From NCBI RefSeq assembly GCF_900091855.1, contig NZ_FMCH01000227.1, positions 1 through 41,048 of the forward strand: a stretch of 41,048 nt of DNA, in the 5' to 3' direction. Position 1 is the first letter of the stretch; every line of letters begins with the position of its first letter. Below are positions 8,178 through 20,583 of the stretch, in pieces. Source of the DNA: Streptomyces sp. DvalAA-14 (GTDB lineage: Bacteria; Actinomycetota; Actinomycetes; Streptomycetales; Streptomycetaceae). The position numbers and the translations under genes are program-made. The notes under the pieces were generated by a model. It searched no databases. It was not told where the DNA came from and saw only the letters and a list, made by a program, of their open reading frames with translations.

Positions 8178-10646
8178 GTGAACGTGGACGCGACCGACCC
8201 TTTCGTGCGTGTGCGGGGCGCCAGTGAGAACAACCTGCGGAACATCGATGTTGACGTTCCGCGGGACGCGATGGTCGCCTTCACCGGTGTCTCAGGTTCG
8301 GGCAAGTCCTCGCTCGCGTTCGGCACGCTCTACGCGGAGGCCCAGCGGCGCTACTTCGAGTCCGTGGCACCGTATGCCCGAAGGCTGCTGCAGCAGGTCG
8401 GCGCGCCGCACGTGCAGGAGATCACCGGACTGCCGCCGGCCGTGGCCCTGCAGCAGCGACGCGGGTCGCCCAGCTCTCGCTCGACGGTCGGCACCATCAC
8501 CACGCTGTCCAACCTGCTGCGCATGCTGTACTCCCGGGCCGGCACCTATCCGCCCGGGGCCGCACGGCTGGAGGCCGAGTCGTTCTCACCCAACACCGCG
8601 GCCGGTGCCTGCCCGGAGTGCCACGGACTGGGCGTCGTGCACGACGTCGCCGAGGAGCTGCTGGTCCCGGACCCCTCGCTGAGCATCCGCGAGGGGGCGA
8701 TCGCCGCCTGGCCGGGCGCCTGGCAGGGCGCCAACCTGCGCAGCGTCGTGAGCGGCCTGGGGATCGACATCGACCGGCCGTGGCGCAGGCTCCGGAAGAA
8801 GGACCGGGACTGGCTGCTGTACACCGACGAGCAGCCCTCGGTGTACATCGAGCCGGAGGAGGACCGCGTCGACTACGGCTACCAGGGCAAGTTCTGGAGC
8901 GCCCGCAAGCACGTCATGCACGTCCTCGCCGACTCCAAGAGCGACAAGATGCGCGAACGGGCGCTCCGGTTCGTCAGGAGTGTGCCCTGCCCCGAGTGTC
9001 ACGGCAGCGGACTGCGGCCCGAGGCGCTCGCCGTGACCTTCGCCGGACGTTCCATCGCCGAGATCAACGCGATGCCGCTCACCGAGGTCGTGGCGCTGCT
9101 GCGGCCCGTCGCGGAGCGGTCCCAGGCCGACGCCACCACGTCGACCGCCCGGTCCGGGGAGACGACCGAGGTCGCGGTCCGGATCTGCGGCGACCTGGTC
9201 GCGCGGGTCGGCGTACTGCTCGACCTGGGCCTCGGATATCTCAGCCTCGGGCGCCGCTCGACGACCCTGTCACCCGGCGAGGCGCAGCGGCTGCGGATCG
9301 CCACCCAGCTGCGCTCGGGGCTGTTCGGCGTCGTCTACGTCCTCGACGAGCCCTCCGCGGGGCTGCACCCGGCGGACGCGGAACCGCTGCTGGACGTGCT
9401 GGACCGGCTCAAGGCGGCGGGCAACTCGCTGTTCGTCGTGGAGCACGACATGGATGTCGTACGGCGGGCCGACTGGGTGGTCGACATCGGCCCCGGCGCC
9501 GGCGAGGGGGGCGGGCGCGTGCTGTACAGCGGCCCGGTCGCCGGTCTGGAGCGGGTGGGGGAGTCGGCCACCAGCCAGTACCTCTTCGGGCGCGCCCAGC
9601 GGCTCGATCACCGCCCGCGCACACCGCACGGCTGGCTGCGCCTGCGCGGCGTCTCCCGCCACAATCTGCATGACATGTCCGTCGACGTACCGCTGTGCGT
9701 ACTGACGGCGGTGACGGGCGTGTCCGGCTCCGGAAAGTCGACGCTGGTGACGCAGGTGCTCGCCGAGGTCGTCCGCGGCCACCTCGGAGTCGTACCCGAG
9801 GAGCCCGACGAGGCGCAGTTGGAGCTCGACGTCCAGGACGCGTCGGGGGTCGAGTCGTTCGACCGGCTGGTGCGGGTCGACCAACGGCCCATCGGCCGAA
9901 CCCCCCGGTCCAACCTGGCCACGTACACGGGGATGTTCGACGCGGTGCGCAAGCTGTACGCGGGGACGGACGAGGCCAGGGCGCGCGGCTATTCGGCCGG
10001 GCGGTTCTCCTTCAACGTGCCCGAAGGGCGGTGCGAGACCTGCCAGGGCGAGGGATTCGTCGCGGTGGAACTGCTGTTCCTGCCCGGCACCTATGCGCCG
10101 TGCCCGACCTGCAAGGGCGCCCGGTACAACGCCGAAACCCTGGAAGTCGCCTACCGCGGCAAGAACATCGCGGAAGTGCTGGGGCTGTCCGTGGACGCGG
10201 CCGCCGCGTTCCTGTCCGCCGTCCCGGCCGCCTCCCGCAGTCTGGAGACGTTGCGCGAGGTGGGACTGGGGTACCTGCGGCTGGGCCAGCCCGCGACGGA
10301 ACTCAGCGGTGGTGAGGCGCAACGCATCAAACTGGCCACCGAACTGCAGCGAGCCCGCCGCGGGCACGCGCTCTACCTGCTCGACGAGCCGACGGCGGGA
10401 CTGCACCCCTCGGACATCGCGCTGCTGCTGCGACAGCTGCACCGGCTCGTCGACGCCGGCAACACGGTCGTCCTCGTCGAGCACGACCTCGACACGATCG
10501 CCACCGCCGACTGGGTCATCGACCTCGGCCCGGGCGGCGGCGACGCGGGCGGGCAGGTGGTCGCGGCGGGCCCGCCGGCCAAGGTGGCCAGGGCCCGCCG
10601 CAGCGCCACCGCGCCCTATCTCGCGGCCCGGCTCGCGCGCTCCTGA
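8178..10646 (+). CDS. short UvrA-like ABC ATPase (UvrA2/drug-resistance type)
   Basis: An 822-residue twin-ABC ATPase related to excinuclease subunit UvrA, which binds damaged DNA. Visible features are the first P-loop TGVSGSGKSS (36-45), the first signature LSPGEAQRL with DEPSAGLHP, the second P-loop TGVSGSGKST and the second signature LSGGEAQRIKLA with DEPTAGLHP. Cys pairs are CPEC (twice), CETC and CPTC. It is about 130 residues shorter than housekeeping UvrA: after LYSRAGTYPPG it jumps to the CPEC segment, so most of the first zinc module and UvrB-binding region is missing. That is the layout of UvrA2 and DrrC-type resistance proteins of actinomycetes (established for those families). It therefore more likely offers self-protection against DNA-binding compounds than full nucleotide excision repair. 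The GTG at 8178 is used. It is convergent with the chaperone operon. Confidence 0.88.
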   Translation: MNVDATDPFVRVRGASENNLRNIDVDVPRDAMVAFTGVSGSGKSSLAFGTLYAEAQRRYFESVAPYARRLLQQVGAPHVQEITGLPPAVALQQRRGSPSSRSTVGTITTLSNLLRMLYSRAGTYPPGAARLEAESFSPNTAAGACPECHGLGVVHDVAEELLVPDPSLSIREGAIAAWPGAWQGANLRSVVSGLGIDIDRPWRRLRKKDRDWLLYTDEQPSVYIEPEEDRVDYGYQGKFWSARKHVMHVLADSKSDKMRERALRFVRSVPCPECHGSGLRPEALAVTFAGRSIAEINAMPLTEVVALLRPVAERSQADATTSTARSGETTEVAVRICGDLVARVGVLLDLGLGYLSLGRRSTTLSPGEAQRLRIATQLRSGLFGVVYVLDEPSAGLHPADAEPLLDVLDRLKAAGNSLFVVEHDMDVVRRADWVVDIGPGAGEGGGRVLYSGPVAGLERVGESATSQYLFGRAQRLDHRPRTPHGWLRLRGVSRHNLHDMSVDVPLCVLTAVTGVSGSGKSTLVTQVLAEVVRGHLGVVPEEPDEAQLELDVQDASGVESFDRLVRVDQRPIGRTPRSNLATYTGMFDAVRKLYAGTDEARARGYSAGRFSFNVPEGRCETCQGEGFVAVELLFLPGTYAPCPTCKGARYNAETLEVAYRGKNIAEVLGLSVDAAAAFLSAVPAASRSLETLREVGLGYLRLGQPATELSGGEAQRIKLATELQRARRGHALYLLDEPTAGLHPSDIALLLRQLHRLVDAGNTVVLVEHDLDTIATADWVIDLGPGGGDAGGQVVAAGPPAKVARARRSATAPYLAARLARS

Positions 10647-10691
10647 TGACAGCGGGAGACGGCGTATCCCGGATGGTGCCGGCCGACTCGG

Positions 10692-11141
10692 TCAGATCAG
10701 CAGGTCGAAGAGCTCGAAGGCCTCGTCCCACTGGTCCGTGGAGGGGCGGCGGGTGTCGCGGGCGATGGTTTTGAGGGCGCGGGCGAGGGCGACGCTGAGG
10801 CCGCCGGCCAGGTCGGGCAGGCGCTGCTCGGTGTCCTCAGCGGCGTCCATGCCGAGGGCGGGGCGGGCGGCGAGCTGGTCGAGCAGCGGACGCAGTTCGA
10901 TGCCCTCCTCCAGCTTCTTGAAGGCATGGATGCTCTCCTGCAGGCCCTTGGTGACCGGGAGGTCCTGCGGCTCGATGATGTCCCGGTCGTTGGCCTTGGC
11001 ATCGGCCGTGCCGATGAGGAAGAGGTCGTAGAGCTTGGCGTCCACGAAGTCGTTGTAGCGCTTGAGGTCGTTCTTGTTGACGTCGAGGTCGGCGGCTGCG
11101 CGGAAGAAGCGCTCGAACTTGGGAACTCCCATGACGGGCAT
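10692..11141 (-). CDS. DUF1931 histone-fold protein
   Basis: A 149-residue protein of the DUF1931 family. Known members (for example from Thermus and Aquifex) fold as two histone folds in one chain. Here the first fold begins GVPKFERFFRAAADLDVNKNDLKRYNDFVDAKLYDLFLIG and the second begins after DIIEPQDLPVTKGLQESIHAFKKLEEG, the two linked by the conserved helix start EPQDLP. The start at 11141 has GAAAGG 9 bases upstream; Met4 is an alternative. It is the last gene of the chaperone operon, 50 bases after the flavoprotein gene. DNA binding has been proposed for bacterial histone-like pseudodimers but is not established for this subgroup. A link to stress or dormancy is inference from the operon. 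Confidence 0.85.
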   Translation of the reverse strand: MPVMGVPKFERFFRAAADLDVNKNDLKRYNDFVDAKLYDLFLIGTADAKANDRDIIEPQDLPVTKGLQESIHAFKKLEEGIELRPLLDQLAARPALGMDAAEDTEQRLPDLAGGLSVALARALKTIARDTRRPSTDQWDEAFELFDLLI

Positions 11142-11191
11142 GTCATTTCACCTTTCGCTGCGGTGGATGCGCTGATGTCAGTGGGCTGAGG

Positions 11192-12925
11192 TCATCGGGT
11201 GACGGGTGGTCCCACCTCCCCGAGGTGCTCGTGCGCCAGACGGACGGCCATGGCGCCCTCGCCGACCGCGGAGCCCACCCGCTTGACCGAGCCGCTGCGG
11301 ACGTCGCCGACAGCGAAGACTCCCGGCAGACCGGTTTCCAGAGCGAGCGGCGCGCGGGCCAGGGGCTCCCAGAGGTCCGGTGTCGGATGGACCACGTCCT
11401 GCCCGGTCGGAATGAAGCCGCGCGGGTCCAGGGTGACGGCGTCGGCGAGCCAGGAGGTGGCGGGGTTCGCGCCGATGAAGACGAACAGGGCACGGGCGGC
11501 CAGCACCTGCTGCGCGCGGTTGCGGTTGTCCTCGACGACGACGGATTCGACGCTGTCTTCGCCGGTGACTTCCCGGACCTCGGTATGCAGCCGGACATGG
11601 ATCCGGGGGTGGCGCTCGATCCGGTCGATCAGATAACGGGACATGCTGTGGCCGAGGTCTCCGCCGCGGACCAGCAGATGGACCGCGGGCGACTCCCGCG
11701 CCATGAACAGGGCTGCTTGGCCGGCGGAGTTGCCGCCGCCGACGACGGCCACCGGGTCGAGACGGCAGGTCCGCGCCTCCCAGAGGGTGGCGGCGTAGTG
11801 GACCCCCAGTCCCTCGAACCGCTCGACGCCGGGGGCGGTCAGCCGCCGGTAGCGGGCGCCGGTGGCCACCACCACGTTGTTGGCGGCGACCGTGCCGCCG
11901 TCGGCCAGCCGCACGACGTTGGTCCCCTCGCGCTGTTCAAGGCCGACGGCCTCGGCGGGGACGTCGATCCGGGCGCCGAAACGGTTGGCCTGCACGACGG
12001 CGCGTTCGGCGAGTTCCATGCCGGAGATCCCGGCGGGGAAACCGAGGTAGTTCTCGATCCGGGAGGACGTACCGGCCTGGCCGCCGGTCGCCACCGCGTC
12101 CAGGACGACGGTGGAGAGCCCCTCGGACGCGCCGTACACCGCGGCGGCCAGGCCGCCGGGTCCCGCGCCGACGACCATCAGGTCGCAGACGGCCCTCGCG
12201 ACGGTCTCGGTCCGCAGCCCGATCAGCCGGGCGAGTTCGGCGTTGGAGGGATTGCGCAGCACCTGGTGGTCGTGCCAGACGACGACCGGGGTCTCCTCCG
12301 CCGCGACACCAAGACGTGTCAGCAGCGCCTCGGCCTCGGTGTCCTTCTCCAGATCGGCCCAGCGGTGCGGGAGGCGGTTGCGGGCGGCGAACTCCAGGAG
12401 CCGGCGGGTGTCGGGGGAGAAGGCGGAGCCGATGATACGGAAGCCCGTGCCCGCGCCGGCCAGCATCGTACGGCGCAGCAGGTAGGCCCGCAGGATCACG
12501 TCGCCGAGCGCGGGTTCGCCGCTGAGCAGGTCGCGCAGGGCAGCCGAATCCACTGCCAGCACCTCGCCGGGTGAGCTCACCACCGCGCTGAGGAAGGCGG
12601 TCTGGCCCTCCATCAGCCCGAGTTCGCCGAGGAAGCTGTGCGGACCGTGCAACTGGAGGACGTGCTCCTGGTCGCCGTGGCCTTCGACCACGGCCACCGT
12701 GCCGCTGAGGACGACAAAGAACTCCTCGCTGGGTTCGCCCGCCCGGAAGAGCTGTTCCCCCTCGCGGACCGGCCGTTCCTGTCCGCAGGATCCCAGGATC
12801 GCGATCTGGTCGTCGGTCAGCCGCGGATAGGCGCCGTAGACATCGGCTGTGGGCACCGGCATCGGTGCGGTCGGCTCGGTGGCGTACAGCACGTCGATGA
12901 CGTGTGAGGCCTTGGCTGCGGTCAC
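11192..12925 (-). CDS. cNMP-binding-domain flavoprotein, thioredoxin-reductase-like but lacking the CxxC
   Basis: A 577-residue three-part protein. Residues about 35-150 are a cyclic-nucleotide-binding fold (EGEQLFRAGEPSEEFFVVLSG, SFLGELGLMEGQTAFLSA). The Arg that usually contacts cyclic phosphate after the GEL motif is not seen. Residues about 160-240 look like a thioredoxin/glutaredoxin-fold insert (FRIIGSAFSPDTRRLLEF, ETPVVVWHDHQVLRNP). Residues 248-577 are a class II flavoprotein reductase: FAD motif GAGPGG (253-258), RIENYLGFP, NAD(P) motif GGGNSAGQ (396-403) and the late FAD motif FAVGD (537-541). At the place where thioredoxin reductase has its redox CxxC this protein has YAATLWEA (377-384), with no cysteines. 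It may pass electrons by another route or act as a sensor. The GTG start at 12925 has GGAG upstream. It is downstream of thioredoxin and UBP-finger genes. Confidence 0.88.
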   Translation of the reverse strand: MTAAKASHVIDVLYATEPTAPMPVPTADVYGAYPRLTDDQIAILGSCGQERPVREGEQLFRAGEPSEEFFVVLSGTVAVVEGHGDQEHVLQLHGPHSFLGELGLMEGQTAFLSAVVSSPGEVLAVDSAALRDLLSGEPALGDVILRAYLLRRTMLAGAGTGFRIIGSAFSPDTRRLLEFAARNRLPHRWADLEKDTEAEALLTRLGVAAEETPVVVWHDHQVLRNPSNAELARLIGLRTETVARAVCDLMVVGAGPGGLAAAVYGASEGLSTVVLDAVATGGQAGTSSRIENYLGFPAGISGMELAERAVVQANRFGARIDVPAEAVGLEQREGTNVVRLADGGTVAANNVVVATGARYRRLTAPGVERFEGLGVHYAATLWEARTCRLDPVAVVGGGNSAGQAALFMARESPAVHLLVRGGDLGHSMSRYLIDRIERHPRIHVRLHTEVREVTGEDSVESVVVEDNRNRAQQVLAARALFVFIGANPATSWLADAVTLDPRGFIPTGQDVVHPTPDLWEPLARAPLALETGLPGVFAVGDVRSGSVKRVGSAVGEGAMAVRLAHEHLGEVGPPVTR

Positions 12926-13010
12926 GGCTCACTCCTTTCGGCGAAAACAGCAGTGGAAGCGGGTGCGGAGGCAACAGCGCCGGAAGAAGCGCCGGGCGGG
13001 CCCGCCGGGC

Positions 13011-13274
13011 TCAGACCATCGCCTCGTGCACGAAGCACCACCGCCAGTCCTCGCCGGGCTCGAACGACCGCACGATCGGGTGTCCGTCGGCCGCCGCGTG
13101 AGCGCGGGCGTGCCGCATCGGCGAGGAGTCGCAGCAGCCGACGTGGCCGCAGGTCAGGCACAGGCGCAGGTGCACCCACGGAGTCCCCATGCGCAGGCAG
13201 TCCTCGCAGCCCTGCGGTGTTCTGGGCGTCACGGGCCGGACCATGGACAGATGCGGGTCGGGAAGACTGGTCAT
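13011..13274 (-). CDS. UBP-type zinc finger protein
   Basis: An 87-residue protein that is essentially one UBP/HIT-type zinc finger (zf-UBP). Zinc ligands are seen as CEDC (23-26), CLTCGHVGCCD (39-49) and the spaced His residues in RHARAHAAADGHP. The family is known from eukaryotic deubiquitinases and HDAC6, where it grips the free C-terminal Gly-Gly of ubiquitin. Stand-alone copies occur in actinobacteria with unknown partners. The ATG at 13274-13272 overlaps the thioredoxin stop by one base (TGATG), so the two are translationally coupled. It is 85 bases upstream of the flavoprotein gene. The ligand is unknown; the actinobacterial modifier Pup, with its C-terminal Gly-Gly-Glu/Gln, would be a tempting but untested candidate. 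Confidence 0.85.
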   Translation of the reverse strand: MTSLPDPHLSMVRPVTPRTPQGCEDCLRMGTPWVHLRLCLTCGHVGCCDSSPMRHARAHAAADGHPIVRSFEPGEDWRWCFVHEAMV

Positions 13275-13812
13275 CACGGCCTCCTGGCGGCGGAATCGGC
13301 TGATCCGTGGGGCGCGGACAGGAACTCGTCCACCCACTGGCGCAGCCTGGTCGCGGGCGCGGCGCCGGTCTCGCGGGCGACGAGCCTGCCGTGGTCGAGG
13401 ATCAGCAGGGTGGGTACGGCCTGGACCTCGAACCGCTGTGCCAGGGCCGGCGACTTGTCGATGTCGACCTTGACGAGTTTGATCCGGCCGGCCAGGTCCT
13501 CGGCGACCTGTTCGAGGGCGGGGCTCACCATGCGGCAGGGGCCGCACCAGGTGGCCCAGAGGTCGACGAGCACGGGCAGGTCGGCCTGCTCGGCGACCTC
13601 GCCGAAGTCGGCGTCGCCCGCTTCGGCGATCCAGGGCAGCGGGGCCCGGCAGTTCCCGCAGCGCGGGCTGCCCTCCGCCGCGGCCGGTACGCGGTTGGTC
13701 CGGCCGCAGTTGACGCAGGCGACCGTCCGCACCGAGGAATCGGTGTTGCCGGTGCTGCCCGTGCTGTCGGTACGCCCGCCGCTAGGGGGGCGGCTTTCTG
13801 GAGAAGTACTCA

Positions 13813-13813
<1 letters not shown>
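13274..13813 (-). CDS. trxC: thioredoxin with N-terminal zinc ribbon (TrxC-like)
   Basis: A 179-residue thioredoxin of the TrxC (thioredoxin 2) type. It reduces protein disulfides in the cytoplasm; the active site WCGPC is at residues 89-93. Before it are two CxxC pairs (CVNC 33-36 and CGNC 52-55) that form the zinc ribbon of this group. The cis-Pro of the fold is in QAVPTLLI. Residues 1-30 are a disordered Ser/Thr/Gly stretch encoded by short near-repeats. I use the ATG at 13813, which overlaps the clpB stop by one base (TGATG); a GTG one codon earlier also exists. Position after clpB and before the UBP finger points to a shared protein-repair role under oxidative stress (inference). The reductase partner may be the flavoprotein two genes down, but that lacks a CxxC. 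Confidence 0.9.
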
Positions 13814-16427
<2,614 letters not shown>

Positions 16428-16437
<10 letters not shown>

Positions 16438-16844
16438 GTCGTGGGCTCCTTGGCGGCTCGTTCGCTGCGCCGCAGCGCGGTCTCCAGGCGATCGATACGG
16501 TCGAGCAGGTCCAGGACGAGGCCGACGGCCGCGTAGTTGAGGCACAGTCCGGCCCGCAGCCGCTGCACCCGGGCGATGGCCGACGGCGCGCCCGCCCGGA
16601 ACCACAGCCGGCCCCGGGCGTCACGTTCGGCGTCCACCAGCCCGAGGGCCACGAAGCGGCGTACCAGGTCGGGCGGCAGTCCGCTGTGGTCGGCCACGTC
16701 GGCCACGGTGAGCTGGTAGGGGCTGATCCGGTGGACCCGCGTCAGGGGGTAGTCGGGGCCGGCCTGCCGGACGGGGCGGGCGGCGCGCGTGCTTTCGGCG
16801 CCCGCGGCCCGTCCGGGGGAGGGATTATGGTGATGTGTCGTCAT
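16428..16844 (-). CDS. MerR-like chaperone modulator (CbpM/HspR-like)
   Basis: A 138-residue protein with a MerR-type winged helix: [41 protein letters not shown] (about 43-83), then a helical stretch [30 protein letters not shown]. This is the layout of CbpM, which binds the J-domain of CbpA-type DnaJ proteins and tempers them, and of the related HspR repressor. The position directly after a CbpA-type dnaJ with an ATGA overlap (16841-16844) favours CbpM. The N-terminal 35 residues are a His/Pro/Ala-rich tail not seen in the short E. coli protein. A regulatory DNA-binding role cannot be excluded; no HAIR motif was seen before dnaK. Confidence 0.78.
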
Positions 16845-17817
16845 GTCTGCTTCCTCGGGTCGAAGGAGGAGACGGCGGCCATTTCCTCGAACAGCTCGCG
16901 TTCGCGCGCGCTGGGGGAGGGCGGCACCATGACCTTGATCTCGGCGTAGAGGTCGCCGGGGGAACCCTTGGGATGAGGCATCCCCTCGCCGCGCAGCCGC
17001 AGCCGGCGACCGGTGGAGGTACCGGGCGGCACCCGCACCTTCGCGGACCCGCCCGGTCCGGTGACCGGCACGGTCGCGCCGAGGGCGGCCTCCCAGGGGG
17101 TGACGGGCAGGTCCACGTGGATGTCGCGCCCGTCGAGCCGGTAGCGGGGGTGGGGGCGATGCGGACCACGAGGTACAGGTCGCCCGCGGAACCCGGGCCC
17201 CGGCCCCGGCCGCCCTCTCCCGCGAGGCGGATGCGCTGTCCGTCGACCACCCCGGCCGGGATGGTGACGTCGTAGGTGCGCTCCCCGCCGGGGCCGCCCA
17301 GGGTGATCTTGCGCCGGCCGCCGCGGTACGCCTCCTCCACGCTGAGCGTGAGTTCGGCCTCCTGGTCCGCGCCGGGGATCGGGCTGCCCCGCCCGGCGCG
17401 GCCGGCCCGGCCGCCGAACATGCCTCCGAAGAGGTCCTCGAAGTCCACGCCGGAGCTGTCGAAGTCGGTCTCCGTCCAGGTCCGGGCGCCGGCCCGGTCG
17501 GCGCCTCGGCTGCCTCCGAAGGGACTGCCCCGGTACGCGCCGCCTCCGCCGCCGAAGCCCTGGCCGGCCGCGACCCGCTCGTCGTAGTCCTCCGGAATCT
17601 GCCGGAAGTCCGGGCCGAAGCGGTCGTAGCGGGCCCGGGTGTCCGGGTCGGACAGCACGCTGTACGCCTCGTTGATCTGCTTGAAGCGCTCCTCGGCTGC
17701 CGGATCGCGGTTGATGTCCGGGTGGTGCCGGCGGGCCAGGGTACGGAACGCCTGCTGGATCTCGGCGGCGTCGGCGGTGCGGGGGACACCGAGCACCTGG
17801 TAGTAGTCCTCTGCCAT
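16841..17817 (-). pseudogene. dnaJ: CbpA-type DnaJ co-chaperone, frameshifted
   Basis: It encodes a Hsp40 that delivers substrates to DnaK and stimulates its ATPase. The J-domain has YYQVLGV and HPD at 32-34. It is followed by a Gly/Phe/Arg-rich linker ([11 protein letters not shown]) and two beta-sandwich substrate domains ([57 protein letters not shown]). There is no Cys-rich zinc finger, so it is CbpA-like rather than classical DnaJ. The frame breaks at about 17155: the sequence reads RIAPTPATG, while adding one base to the G5 run at 17152-17156 restores [19 protein letters not shown] and a 325-residue product. The span of 977 bases is one short of whole codons. A homopolymer sequencing error is likely, otherwise this DnaJ lacks its C-terminal domain. 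It sits 7 bases after grpE and overlaps cbpM. Confidence 0.85.
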
Positions 17818-17824
17818 CGCGGCC

Positions 17825-18403
17825 TCATTCCTGCCGGCGGCTGACCGCTACGGCGGCCGGCCGCAGTTGGCGGCCGGGTTCGCCGTAGCCGGGCCGCAGC
17901 ACCTGGACGACGGTGCCCGGAGCGGTGTCCGGGTCATCCACCACGGACACCACCTCGTGCTGCTCGGGGTGGAAGGGGACGCCGGTCTCCTCGTAGCGCG
18001 GGTAGCCGAGGCTGCGCAGCACCTCGACGGCCTGGTCGCGTACCGCCCGGACTCCGCTGACGATGGCGCCGGAGTCGTCGCCGCCCGCGTGGGCGAGGGC
18101 CAGGTCGAGGTTGTCGACCACCGGGAGGAACGCCGCGGCCACCTTGGCCCGCTCGGCCTCCCGTTCCCGGGGAAGTTCACGGGCGTAGCGCTTGCGGAGG
18201 TTGTCGAGGTCGGCGAGGGCGCGCCGCCACCGGTCCTCCAGTTCCTCCACCTCGGGGCTGCGCGGCGCGGGCGCCGGCTCCTGCTGCTCGGCTTCGGGGG
18301 CCGGCGGCGTCGTCTGCGGTGCGGGCGTCTGCCCGGGCTGCGTCTGCTCCGGCTCGGGCGGGGAGCGGTCCTCGGCGGGACGCGGCTGTTCCTGATCCGA
18401 CAT
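17825..18403 (-). CDS. grpE: GrpE nucleotide exchange factor
   Basis: A 192-residue GrpE, the nucleotide-exchange factor of DnaK. The long helix is seen as [25 protein letters not shown] (about 56-80), followed by [15 protein letters not shown]. The C-terminal beta domain reads [33 protein letters not shown] and ends in a PGY turn, all GrpE hallmarks. Residues 1-50 are a disordered Pro/Glu/Gln tail. It begins 9 bases after the dnaK stop, in the order dnaK-grpE-dnaJ usual for actinobacteria, and is surely cotranscribed. Confidence 0.93.
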   Translation of the reverse strand: MSDQEQPRPAEDRSPPEPEQTQPGQTPAPQTTPPAPEAEQQEPAPAPRSPEVEELEDRWRRALADLDNLRKRYARELPREREAERAKVAAAFLPVVDNLDLALAHAGGDDSGAIVSGVRAVRDQAVEVLRSLGYPRYEETGVPFHPEQHEVVSVVDDPDTAPGTVVQVLRPGYGEPGRQLRPAAVAVSRRQE

Positions 18404-18412
18404 GTCGCATCC

Positions 18413-20338
<1,926 letters not shown>

Positions 20339-20583
20339 GGGAATCTCCTCTGTCGCGACACGGTTCGGACGGCGGGGCCGCCAGGAGATCGGTCCCGGCA
20401 CACACCACCTCAGTCGAGCCTCTTACGGGACGCGCCCCGGTTCCTCGCTCCGGCAGGACCAATCCCCGGTCCCCGACCGGTCCGCCAGGACGGGGCGGCG
20501 GCACGGCTCGCAGGTGAGAGCCGGTGCGGAGCGGCGTAGCGTGGAAGGCGGGAAGCCGCTGCCGAGCCGCGAATGGACCTGCG
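20339..20583. promoter_or_regulatory. divergent control region dnaK / PucR-type regulator
   Basis: This 245-base gap must hold the promoter of the nine-gene chaperone operon. By eye I find neither a HAIR (CTTGAGT-N7-ACTCAAG) nor a CIRCE (TTAGCACTC-N9-GAGTGCTAA) element, nor a GGGTAT/GGGTAC SigB-type -10. The regulator encoded on the other side is a natural candidate controller (inference from the divergent arrangement). Confidence 0.4.

Noticed and set aside
10697..11146. Second 149-codon frame overlapping the DUF1931 gene
   Set aside because: Ser/Thr/Pro filler in another frame; the frame ending at 10692 carries the DUF1931 pattern.
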